A stretch of DNA of 64,000 nt from Parasedimentitalea maritima (lineage in GTDB: Bacteria > Pseudomonadota > Alphaproteobacteria > Rhodobacterales > Rhodobacteraceae), in contig NZ_VAUA01000006.1 of the NCBI RefSeq assembly GCF_005771405.1, forward strand, positions 255,678 to 319,677, written 5' to 3'. The translations under genes were made by a program, and so were the position numbers. How positions within the stretch are numbered: the stretch's first letter is position 1; the number at the start of each line of letters is the position of its first letter. The notes below the pieces were generated by a model. That model did no database searches. It was not told the origin of the DNA and worked only from the letters and a program-made list of their open reading frames with translations. Of this stretch, positions 1 through 8,085 are shown piece after piece.

Positions 1-223
1 GCGCCATCATCATTTCAAATTCTGGTAACTTAGTGAAACCATCTTCGATAAAGGCAAAGGTTGGTTGTACCGATTCAGCCTGATTATAGGCCGTCATCAA
101 ATTGTTGGCCAAAAGAACCTGCATACCAGGATAAGCAGATTCCATGTGGCTTTGCAAAGTTCTAGCAAAGCTGCGGTCCGTAGTTACGATCAATAGGCTT
201 AAAGAAGACAAAGGTTTACCCAT
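1..223 (-). CDS. N-terminal part of a response-regulator-like (possibly CheB-like) protein, cut by window edge
   Basis: Read on the minus strand from an ATG at 223, the frame stays open for 74 codons and leaves the window at position 1. The protein starts MGKPLSSLSLLIVTTDRSFA and has the alternation expected of a receiver-type fold: a hydrophobic first strand (LSLLIVTTD), a helix, a second strand (QVLLAN), a helix, then a third strand ending FAFIEDG. The usual acidic pair after strand 1 is T-T-D, so the phosphorylation pocket may be degenerate. The neighbouring chemoreceptor on the same strand makes a chemotaxis role plausible, but the C-terminal output domain is outside the window. No strong ribosome binding site is visible. 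Confidence 0.5.
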   Translation of the reverse strand, partial: MGKPLSSLSLLIVTTDRSFARTLQSHMESAYPGMQVLLANNLMTAYNQAESVQPTFAFIEDGFTKLPEFEMMMA

Positions 224-260
224 TCATAATTGCTCGGTTGAACGACAACCTGTTTCAGGA

Positions 261-317
261 AGCCCGCGCCGACTACAAACCTGGGTAAGACCCAGATTTT
301 TGTGCCCGGCGCGGGCT
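261..317. terminator. Nested inverted repeat with inner terminator hairpin
   Basis: Perfect 10-base arms (AGCCCGCGCC at 261-270, GGCGCGGGCT at 308-317) enclose a second hairpin, CTGGGT-AAG-ACCCAG (281-295), followed by ATTTTTG on the plus strand. It lies just past the chemoreceptor stop codon at 322 and before the next minus-strand gene. It probably ends or attenuates transcription, although on the minus strand the T-rich tail is weak. Confidence 0.5.
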
Positions 318-321
318 GGGA

Positions 322-2268
322 TTAAAAGTCCTGCCAAACCTTGGAGGATCCAAGGTCACCATTGGCAGCTGCGGCAAGGGGCTGCGTTTCGGGCTCCATG
401 TCCCAATCCGAGCCATGTGCCGATGGCGCGTTGAACTCGACGACGCTGTCCTCTGCAGGCGCTTGCTGGTTGCCGTCGATGTTAAAGTGCGACACCAGTT
501 TGGCCAGTTTGTTGGCATCGGTATTCAGCAGGTGACTGGCGGCGGTGGCCTCTTCCACCATGGCAGCGTTTTGTTGGGTCACCTGGTCCAGCTGTGTCAC
601 GCCGAGGTTAATCTCACCCAGACCTGTGGACTGTTCAGATGTGCCAACTGCCATTTCGGACACCAGTTGCGAAATATGGCTCACCCGCTCCACAATGCTG
701 TTCAGCGCTGTGCCGGCTTTGCCAACCAGATCAACACCCTGTTCGACCTGTTTCGAGCTGTCGCCGATCAGTGTCTTGATCTCCATCGCGGCATCCGAGG
801 AGCGCTGCGCCAGGGCGCGCACTTCGGAAGCCACCACGGCAAACCCACGGCCAGCTTCGCCCGCCCGGGCCGCCTCGACCCCAGCGTTTAGCGCCAGCAG
901 ATTGGTCTGGAAGGCAATATCATCAATGACGCTGATGATCTGGCTGATATGGCGGGCCGAGTCCTCAATTTCAGTCATCGCTGACACCGCGTTTTGCACC
1001 ACTGTTCCACTGGCTTCTGCTTCGGATTTAGCCTCGTTGACGATCCCTTCAACGCTGCGGGCCCCTTCTGACGCGGATTTGACGCTGGTGGTCATCTCCT
1101 CCAGTGCCGCGGCTGTCTGTTCCAGCGTTGCCGCCTGACTTTCAGTCCGCTGAGACAGATCATCCGACGCCTGGCTGATCTCCGTCGCGCCGTTGCGAAT
1201 GCTGTCAGCTGAGTTGATGACATCAGAGATTGTTGAGCTGAGTGTTGTCAGGGTCCGGTTGAAGTCACTGCGCAGCTGTTCGTGATCTGCCGGGAAGGGC
1301 TCTGTCAGCGGTTTTGAGAAGTCACCCTTGGCCAGGTCAACCAACCCGTGGCTGAGTTTTTCCACCACATCATGCTGTTCACGCTGCTGTTCAGCACGCT
1401 CTTCCTCAGCGCCGCGTGCGCGTTTCAAATCATCCCGCAAACTGGCCAGTGCCTTCCCGATTTTCCCGAGTTCGTCTTTACGATCTGCGGAGGGGATATC
1501 GCTGTCCAATTCACCGGCGGCCACACCGTCCATGCTTTCGCAGATCTTGGTGATCGGGCGCGTGATGGTACGGATGGTGAACAATGCGATAAGCATCAAG
1601 GCTAGCCCGGCCAGGGCCACGCCAATCAGAATATTGCGGGTCAAAATCTGCGAAGCAAGGAGAGGAGCCTGAATGTTTTCGCGTACTTCTAGGACGCCGC
1701 GCACATCGCCAATTTCCCAATCGGCCTTGGGCGTGTCGGGGTGGGCATTGTGGCAGGATACGCAGCCTTCTGCGACCATTGGATCAGCGACTGCAACGCG
1801 CAGGTAGGTTTCGCCGTTTTCGATCTCCTGCCGCTTGAATGTTCCATCGGGATTGGCGCTTAAATACTCCCAGGCGTCTTGCATGAAGCTGTCCATTTCA
1901 CGCTCTGCCCGACCAGGGAAGGGGAAGGCACTATAGAGCGATAAGCTGGTGCCCTGTTCGGCGAGGAGTGCGTTGACATCATGCACAAATGTAGCGGGAA
2001 GGGGGATCACGCTGGGGTCATTGGCATGATCAATCCCTGCGGACATATCCGCAGATTGCTTTACATCTTTGATTACATTTCTTGTGTAATATCCGCGGAT
2101 TGCCTTGATTTGATTGACCACTCCCGTTGCGGAAGTGGTGGCAAAATCAATGGTGTTTTTTTCAAGAATTCGAGGAATGGATAGCCAGGCAATGCCAAGG
2201 CACAAGAGTATGAAAAGTGGGATTGGAAAGGTCAATCTAAAGGCAATCGACTTAAGCATCTTCTGCAT
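322..2268 (-). CDS. Methyl-accepting chemotaxis protein with haem-type (CxxCH) periplasmic sensor
   Basis: 648-residue chemoreceptor. An N-terminal membrane segment (about 12-32) precedes a periplasmic domain containing E-G-C-V-S-C-H, a c-type haem attachment motif of the kind seen in Tll0287/DUF3365 sensor domains. A second membrane segment (about 210-230) is followed by HAMP (starting TRPITKI) and the cytoplasmic hairpin. The hairpin tip region contains [20 protein letters not shown] and [18 protein letters not shown]. The chain ends VWQDF, resembling the pentapeptide that tethers CheR. Likely input is redox state or a haem ligand, which is inferred from the motif. It is nearly identical in its signalling half to the receptors at 2496-4856 and 10584-12479. 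Confidence 0.93.
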   Translation of the reverse strand: MQKMLKSIAFRLTFPIPLFILLCLGIAWLSIPRILEKNTIDFATTSATGVVNQIKAIRGYYTRNVIKDVKQSADMSAGIDHANDPSVIPLPATFVHDVNALLAEQGTSLSLYSAFPFPGRAEREMDSFMQDAWEYLSANPDGTFKRQEIENGETYLRVAVADPMVAEGCVSCHNAHPDTPKADWEIGDVRGVLEVRENIQAPLLASQILTRNILIGVALAGLALMLIALFTIRTITRPITKICESMDGVAAGELDSDIPSADRKDELGKIGKALASLRDDLKRARGAEEERAEQQREQHDVVEKLSHGLVDLAKGDFSKPLTEPFPADHEQLRSDFNRTLTTLSSTISDVINSADSIRNGATEISQASDDLSQRTESQAATLEQTAAALEEMTTSVKSASEGARSVEGIVNEAKSEAEASGTVVQNAVSAMTEIEDSARHISQIISVIDDIAFQTNLLALNAGVEAARAGEAGRGFAVVASEVRALAQRSSDAAMEIKTLIGDSSKQVEQGVDLVGKAGTALNSIVERVSHISQLVSEMAVGTSEQSTGLGEINLGVTQLDQVTQQNAAMVEEATAASHLLNTDANKLAKLVSHFNIDGNQQAPAEDSVVEFNAPSAHGSDWDMEPETQPLAAAANGDLGSSKVWQDF

Positions 2269-2495
2269 GTCTGGCGCTCCATCTTAGCCAAACCGGTACC
2301 ACATCCATTCTGGCCGCAGAACGGTGTCGTTCTGAGCGGGTACGTTTTCGGCTCACATCATATTTGGGGAGTGCAGAAGTAGAGTAATTCTCTTACTCTT
2401 CGATTAAGCTATCGCAAATTTGACCGCTGTCAGAATAAGAACTGCACCACGGACCCTTGTGTTCGGGACGTGATGCAATCCTTAGTGATCTGAGA

Positions 2496-4856
2496 TTAAT
2501 AGTCTTTCCAGATATCAGCTGTACTTGATGTTGCATTGACTGTTTTTTTCTCAGGCAGGTCGTCTGGAACAGTGTCCCAACTGTCTCCATGAGCCGTTGG
2601 TGGAGCAACCTCATCGGCGTCTAGATTGCGCGAAGAAGAAGCCTGTTTTTCATCAATGGTGAAATGGGCCACCAGATGGGACAGTTTGCTGGCGTCGGTG
2701 TTCAGCAAATGACTGGCGGCGGTGGCCTCTTCCACCATAGCAGCATTTTGTTGAGTCACTTGATCCAACTGGGTCACACCAATGTTGATTTCAGCCAGAC
2801 CCGTGGACTGCTCTGTTGACCCAACGGCCATTTCGGAAACCAGCTGCGAGATGTGACCAACCCTGTCCACAATGCTAATCAGCGCTGTGCCTGCCTTGCC
2901 GACCAGTTCAACGCCTTCTTCCACTTGTTTCGAACTGTCGCCGATTAGGGTTTTGATTTCCATGGCAGCGTCCGAGGAGCGCTGGGCAAGAGCCCGCACT
3001 TCAGAGGCAACAACCGCAAAGCCACGACCTGCTTCGCCGGCACGGGCAGCCTCGACACCCGCGTTGAGCGCAAGTAAATTGGTCTGGAATGCGATGTCAT
3101 CGATGACGCTGATGATTTGACTGATATGGCGGGCCGAGTCCTCGATTCCCGTCATTGCAGTCACCGCGTTTTGGACCACTTTGTCGCTTTCCACGGCCTC
3201 ATCTCTGGCTTCGTTGACGATGTTTTCCACACTCAAGGCGCCTTCCGCCGCAGATTTGACACTTGCGGTCATTTCCTCAAGTGCAGCCGCGGTTTGTTCC
3301 AGAGTTGCGGCCTGGCTTTCAGTGCGTCGGGACAGATCATCAGAGGCCTGACTGATTTCAGTTGCACCGTTGCGGATGCTGTCGGAGGAACCGATGACCT
3401 CAACTATGGTTGAACTCAGGGTCTTCAGAGTTCGGTTGAAATCACTTCTCAATTGTTCATGGCCTTCTGGGAAGGGTTCGATCAGTGGTTTTGTGAAGTC
3501 GCCGTCGGCCAGGTTGACCAGCCCATGGCTCAACTTGTCGACCATATTGCGTTGCTCCTCCTGCTGGACCGCAAGTTGGGTTTGCGCAGCTGATGCAGCT
3601 TTTAGGTCAGCTTTAAAGCCTTCCAGAGTGACGGCGATGGTGCCGAATTCATCTCCGGCCTCGGTGCCCGCAACCTCGCTGTCGTAATCTTGATCTGCAA
3701 TGCGTTCCACGCTTTGGGCCAATGCTCCAACTCGGCGGGCAATGCCGCGGGCAGCAAACCAAGAAAGAAGCGCAACGATCAGCGAAACCACCAAGACCTG
3801 AACGACGGATGATTGCAGCATTTCGTGTTCGGAGACGAGGGCTTCTGTACTATCGATTTCGAGAACAATGCCCCAGGTTTTTCCATCGAATGTGAAAGGA
3901 ATAGATTCAGCCTCGACCGATTGCCCTTTCAGCCCTGTCACGCCTGAGAGCGCATGGTGACCTTCAAGGAATGATTCCTCAATTTGAGGCAAGTTGGGCA
4001 AAGCATCCAAAATCTGGTGACCTTCTGGATGAGGTGACGCGGTCAATGCGACACCATCACCACGCACCAGATACACCAGCCCGGTTTCACCTAGAATATC
4101 CGATTGGGACAAGATTTCGGCCATGTGGTCAATTGGGATTTGCAGCACAAAGACACCCAACAATTCGCCGTTGCGAATGACAGGGGTAGAAATAAACATG
4201 GCAGGTGCACCATGACTCGGCGCATATGCGTCCATACTGGTAAAGTGCACCTCACCCCTTTGCAGAGTTATGGCCGATTGAAATGCTTCGCCAAGTCCCG
4301 AGGAACTATAAAGCCCAGTTTGGAAGTTCGTCGCAAAATCATCTTCTTTAAACACTGAGTAAACAAGATCCCCATTAGGGTTCAAAAGGAAGAGATCATA
4401 GTAATGCAATTCGCGTTGGAAACTTTGGAAACCCAAGTGATATTGTTCATGCAGGTCGGACCAAAGCGACTGATCAGAAGCCTTAAGAAGTTCGTCCTTT
4501 TTACCAAGCGGATTTGGGTTATCTGCGATATAGGCGGTGCGGAGATGCTCACCAGCTCTGTCACCCAGTTGTTGCCAGGCCGTATCGAATTCAATTAGCG
4601 CGGTTTCCACACTGTTGCTTTCACTTAGGGCGCGGGTTTCAGTTTCTAACCGTTCAAGCCAATCGCTAAGAGCGTGTTCCCGTTCGGACAGCAAAGTGTA
4701 GAAAGCAGCTTCGCGGTCAGCCTTAAGCACTGTCCGGGTCTGCCAAGCATACATAACACCTGACGCCATGGTTAGTAGGATTGTTGGCAGAGCAATCAAC
4801 AGAGGCAGCTTTTTACTCAGCTTTAGTCTCTTCCACAGTGTGAATATGCTGGTCAT
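2496..4856 (-). CDS. Methyl-accepting chemotaxis protein with large Cache-type sensor
   Basis: 786-residue chemoreceptor. Membrane segment 1 is at about 17-37. A periplasmic region of about 300 residues follows, with double-Cache-like features (GLVYLVRGDGVALTASPHP near residue 265), which would bind a small-molecule ligand. Membrane segment 2 (about 350-370) leads into HAMP (RVGALAQSVERIADQDYD) and the conserved methyl-accepting/hairpin domain. The C-terminus is DIWKDY, again a W-x-x-aromatic CheR-tether-like tail. The ATG at 4856 is preceded by GAGAGAT. The gene runs the same way as the receptor downstream, 227 bp apart, and may be a duplicate with a swapped sensor. Confidence 0.94.
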   Translation of the reverse strand: MTSIFTLWKRLKLSKKLPLLIALPTILLTMASGVMYAWQTRTVLKADREAAFYTLLSEREHALSDWLERLETETRALSESNSVETALIEFDTAWQQLGDRAGEHLRTAYIADNPNPLGKKDELLKASDQSLWSDLHEQYHLGFQSFQRELHYYDLFLLNPNGDLVYSVFKEDDFATNFQTGLYSSSGLGEAFQSAITLQRGEVHFTSMDAYAPSHGAPAMFISTPVIRNGELLGVFVLQIPIDHMAEILSQSDILGETGLVYLVRGDGVALTASPHPEGHQILDALPNLPQIEESFLEGHHALSGVTGLKGQSVEAESIPFTFDGKTWGIVLEIDSTEALVSEHEMLQSSVVQVLVVSLIVALLSWFAARGIARRVGALAQSVERIADQDYDSEVAGTEAGDEFGTIAVTLEGFKADLKAASAAQTQLAVQQEEQRNMVDKLSHGLVNLADGDFTKPLIEPFPEGHEQLRSDFNRTLKTLSSTIVEVIGSSDSIRNGATEISQASDDLSRRTESQAATLEQTAAALEEMTASVKSAAEGALSVENIVNEARDEAVESDKVVQNAVTAMTGIEDSARHISQIISVIDDIAFQTNLLALNAGVEAARAGEAGRGFAVVASEVRALAQRSSDAAMEIKTLIGDSSKQVEEGVELVGKAGTALISIVDRVGHISQLVSEMAVGSTEQSTGLAEINIGVTQLDQVTQQNAAMVEEATAASHLLNTDASKLSHLVAHFTIDEKQASSSRNLDADEVAPPTAHGDSWDTVPDDLPEKKTVNATSSTADIWKDY

Positions 4857-5167
4857 GATCGCGGATCTCTCATCAAAAGGTTACTTTTTAAGCGGCCGAA
4901 CAAAAAAAGGGGGGCCTGCACTCATGCTGCCCAAAATATGTTTCGGGTGCGTTAAGTTGGGAGAATTTTGTGAATAAACTTCAATTATAGATTGCAAGCA
5001 GGAGTTTGCGCTATGGGATGCTCGTCATTGCTAGAAACGAATTTGAGAGGTTGGGACAGCAAACGCATGAATGCCGAATTGCAATTAGAGGTTGTGTAGA
5101 GCAAAGAACAGCTCGATTTTCCTGTGAGGCTTGATAGAAACCCATATGCCTTATCTGGGAGAGACCA
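4857..5167. other. Divergent intergenic region, chemoreceptor / TAXI binding protein
   Basis: 311 bp between divergent genes, so it must hold both promoters. The only sites I can point to are GAGAGAT before the chemoreceptor ATG and GGGAGAGACCA before the ATG at 5168. No clear dyad, riboswitch or small gene is seen. Confidence 0.5.
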
Positions 5168-6127
5168 ATGATCAAGATTTTTAAACCGTTCGTTGCCGCC
5201 GCTATCGTTACCGGGCTGGCCGCGACTTCGGCTTATGCGCAGACCCGCGTGACTTATAAATCCGCCAAAACCACATCGTCATATTACCAGATGGCGGTTC
5301 AGATCGCCGAGGCAATGAAGGCCGGATCTGGTGGCGATATTGTTGTTACGGTTGAGGAAAGCCAAGGCTCGGTACAGAACGTGTTGGAGGTAAAGGCCCG
5401 TAATGGTGACTATGTGTTCACCACTCCGCCGGTCCTGGTCAGTCTGGCACAAGGCGGCAGGGCGATGTTCAAGGACAAGAGCGATCCGGCTTTTGACGAG
5501 ATCCGCGCACTGTTCCCAATTCCATCACTGACAATGCATTTTGTCATGTCCGATGCGTCAGGCGTGACCGACTTCGCAAGTCTGGAAGGTAAAACGCTGC
5601 TGTTGGGCAAGGGATCGTTTGGTGCTCGTGAAGGGGAAAAATATCTCAAGCTGTTTGGCCTTGAGGGCAAAGTTGAGATTGCAGATGTTGAGCTCTCTGG
5701 TGCTGTCCCTGCGTTGAAAAATGGCCAGATCGATGGTTTTGTCACTGCCGGGTCATATCCAGCCCCCAACGTGATCGAGGCCGCCGCGTCAACGGGCGTT
5801 TCAGTCCTATCACTGAATGACGAGCAAATCGCAGCCAGTAAGCGCGCCCGGCTGGTCATTCCGGCTGGCACCTACGCGGGTCAGGACAGAGACATTGTTA
5901 CAACGTCCTTGCCCGTTGTCGCCTTCACCACCACCAAGATGGACGAGGCTACCGCCTATGAGCTGACTAAAACTTACTGGGAAGGCAAAGCCGACATGGG
6001 CGCCGCAGCCCCGTGGTGGAACGGTGTGGATCGCGGTTTGATGGCCAATATTACGGGTAAAATTCATCCAGGAGCGTTGAAGTATTACACTGAAGCTGGG
6101 TTTGAATTGAGTGACGCGCAAAAATAA
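5168..6127 (+). CDS. TAXI-family TRAP transporter solute-binding protein
   Basis: 319-residue periplasmic binding protein. A Sec signal peptide (FVAAAIVTGLAATSAYA, cut after about residue 24) is followed by a TAXI-type body: early SSYYQMAVQIAEAMKAG, VFTTPPVLVSLAQGG, FDEIRALFPIP, and LLLGKGSFGAREGEKYL, which corresponds to the family's G-x-x-x-S-G region. Its partner permease follows after a short hairpin. TAXI proteins commonly bind glutamate/glutamine or other carboxylates, but the substrate cannot be read from the sequence. The start has a good GGGAGAG site 5-6 bases upstream. Confidence 0.9.
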   Translation: MIKIFKPFVAAAIVTGLAATSAYAQTRVTYKSAKTTSSYYQMAVQIAEAMKAGSGGDIVVTVEESQGSVQNVLEVKARNGDYVFTTPPVLVSLAQGGRAMFKDKSDPAFDEIRALFPIPSLTMHFVMSDASGVTDFASLEGKTLLLGKGSFGAREGEKYLKLFGLEGKVEIADVELSGAVPALKNGQIDGFVTAGSYPAPNVIEAAASTGVSVLSLNDEQIAASKRARLVIPAGTYAGQDRDIVTTSLPVVAFTTTKMDEATAYELTKTYWEGKADMGAAAPWWNGVDRGLMANITGKIHPGALKYYTEAGFELSDAQK

Positions 6128-6153
6128 GCTGACTTGATCGTCAGAGAAAATTG

Positions 6154-6175
6154 ACCGGGCAGGCAACTGCCCGGT
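6154..6175 (+). promoter_or_regulatory. Intercistronic hairpin between TRAP binding protein and permease
   Basis: ACCGGGCA-GGCAAC-TGCCCGGT forms a perfect 8-bp stem with a 6-base loop, 26 bases after the binding-protein stop and before the permease start. No T-run follows. Such hairpins often protect the 3' end of an abundant binding-protein transcript and lower permease expression; that role is inferred here. Confidence 0.6.
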
Positions 6176-6201
6176 CCTGTTATCTAAAGGCCCCAGAAAA
6201 T

Positions 6202-7986
6202 ATGATCGATACACAGTCACGTATGACCCAGCATCCTATCTGGTTGGGATTGGCAGCCTTGATGGTGATGTTTCATCTGGGTTTGATTTTCTGGGGGCTG
6301 GTCCCTAATCTCGTCAGCCGCCCTTTGCATTTGGCATTCGTATTACCTTGGGTTTTTGTTTTTGCTGCCAAATCTCGGGCGCAATTGATCTCGGGCGGGG
6401 TGCTGACAGTACTGGGGGGGGCTTCTGCACTGTGGATAGCGCTGAACCACGACATGCTAGGTGACCAGTACGGCTTTCTTGAGGGGGGTTTTCAGACCGC
6501 AGTGGCTTTAACCCTTTTGGTCTGCGTGATCGAAGCCGCGCGCCGTGCAATTGGCTGGCCGCTGCCCTTGGTCGCAGTTGCAGCATTGGGGTATGCACTG
6601 TTTGGTGACGCTATCCCGGGCGAATTTGGGCATTCAGGCACCCCCTTGCCTAGTTTTCTGGGCACCATGACAATAGCGGAGGGTGGAATTTGGGGAAGCC
6701 TGACCGCGGTTTCCGTCGGGGTGGTGTCGATTTTTGTGATATTTGGTGCGGTTTTGAACGCGGGTGAGGCCGGGCAGGGCTTCATGAATGTTGCTGCCGC
6801 AGCGGCCGGACGTCTTAAAGGTGGGGCGGCCAAGGTCTCGGTGATTTCATCAGCGCTGTTTGGCTCCATTTCGGGTTCTGCTTCGGCCAATGTTGCTTCA
6901 ACGGGCGCTATCACTCTGCCGGCGATGACCAAACTTGGTTACCCTAAACGTCTGGCCGCTGCGGTAGAGGCTGTGGCGTCGTCGGGTGGACAAATCATGC
7001 CACCACTGATGGGGGCCGGCGCCTTTGTCATGGTTGAGCTGACAGGTGTGCCATACACCTCGATCATGGGCGCTGCCATCCTACCTGCCGTGCTGTTTTT
7101 CTTTGCTGTCTGGATGGGTATCAACGCCTATGCAAGCCGATTTAAGTTGCGTGGTATTGACGCGAGCGAACAACCCGCAACGCGCGACGTAGTGATCACA
7201 TCCGGTTTTTTTCTGGTGCCGTTTTCGGTTCTTCTGTGGGGCATGTTTGGGTCCGGATATACGCCGCAATACGCCGCCTGTATGGCGATACTCGCCGGAG
7301 CGGTGCTGTTGATGTTTAACCGTGAGGCCCGGTTTGACGGCACTCAATTCGCCGCAAGATTGTCTTCGGCTCTGATGAATGCGGCACGTCAGATCGGGAT
7401 GATCGCTTCGATCATCTTTTGCGCGTCTATCATCATTGGCGTGTTGTCAATTACTGGGCTGGGTGTGAAAATCACCTCACTGATCCTGTCTGGGTCAGGT
7501 GGGTTGCTGTGGCCGTCTCTACTGCTGACCGCAATAGCATGTCTGGTTTTGGGGATGGAGGTGCCGACCACTGCTGCCTATGTCATCTGCGTCTCTGTCG
7601 CAGGGCCAGCGCTGATCCAGCAGGGGCTAGAGCCATTGCAGGCGCATCTGTTTGTGTTTTGGTTTGCGTTGCTGTCCACCATCACTCCGCCAGTCTGTGG
7701 GGCGGTGTTCATCGCCGCAGGGATGATTGGCGAAAACTGGATCAAGGTTGCTCTTACTGCGATGGCGCTGGGCGTTGGTCTTTATGTCATTCCTTTGGGG
7801 ATGATAGCCAATCCAGATATCTTACGGCTGGCTGAAACCCCTATGGCTGCACTGCTTGCCTTTTTGCGCATGGCAGTAGGTTTGGCGGTGCTAAGCTATG
7901 GCCTGATCGCCTTGTCGGCCCTGTACGCCAAGGTGTGTGTTGGCTTACTGGGGCTGGCTATCGTTATGTCTGGTGTAGTCTTCTAG
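6202..7986 (+). CDS. TRAP transporter fused permease (TAXI type)
   Basis: About 594-residue multi-spanning inner-membrane protein combining the small (DctQ-like) and large (DctM-like) TRAP permease parts, as is usual for TAXI systems. The conserved large-subunit signature is seen at GSISGSASANVASTGAITLP (near residue 225), followed by SSGGQIMPPLMGAGAFVM; a second half carries GMEVPTTAAYVI and TPPVCGAVFIAA. I chose ATG 6202 (MIDTQSRMTQHP) with AAAGG upstream; the frame is open from TTG 6151, but that start lies inside the hairpin. It acts with the binding protein at 5168 as a sodium- or proton-driven importer. Confidence 0.92.
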   Translation: MIDTQSRMTQHPIWLGLAALMVMFHLGLIFWGLVPNLVSRPLHLAFVLPWVFVFAAKSRAQLISGGVLTVLGGASALWIALNHDMLGDQYGFLEGGFQTAVALTLLVCVIEAARRAIGWPLPLVAVAALGYALFGDAIPGEFGHSGTPLPSFLGTMTIAEGGIWGSLTAVSVGVVSIFVIFGAVLNAGEAGQGFMNVAAAAAGRLKGGAAKVSVISSALFGSISGSASANVASTGAITLPAMTKLGYPKRLAAAVEAVASSGGQIMPPLMGAGAFVMVELTGVPYTSIMGAAILPAVLFFFAVWMGINAYASRFKLRGIDASEQPATRDVVITSGFFLVPFSVLLWGMFGSGYTPQYAACMAILAGAVLLMFNREARFDGTQFAARLSSALMNAARQIGMIASIIFCASIIIGVLSITGLGVKITSLILSGSGGLLWPSLLLTAIACLVLGMEVPTTAAYVICVSVAGPALIQQGLEPLQAHLFVFWFALLSTITPPVCGAVFIAAGMIGENWIKVALTAMALGVGLYVIPLGMIANPDILRLAETPMAALLAFLRMAVGLAVLSYGLIALSALYAKVCVGLLGLAIVMSGVVF

Positions 7987-8033
7987 ATCTTTGTTTGGCG
8001 ATTGGTCCGGCTGGGCCTTTTTGTTGAACCAAG

Positions 8034-8070
8034 AAAAAAGGCGCCCAGATTTGGGCGCCTTTTCTTCTTT
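8034..8070. terminator. Bidirectional rho-independent terminator
   Basis: A-run, GGCGCCCA (8040-8047), loop GATT, TGGGCGCC (8052-8059), then TTTTCTTCTTT. The stem with A/T runs on both sides lies between the convergent TRAP permease and icd genes, so it can stop transcription from either direction. Confidence 0.9.
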
Positions 8071-8085
8071 AACCATAGCCAAAGT

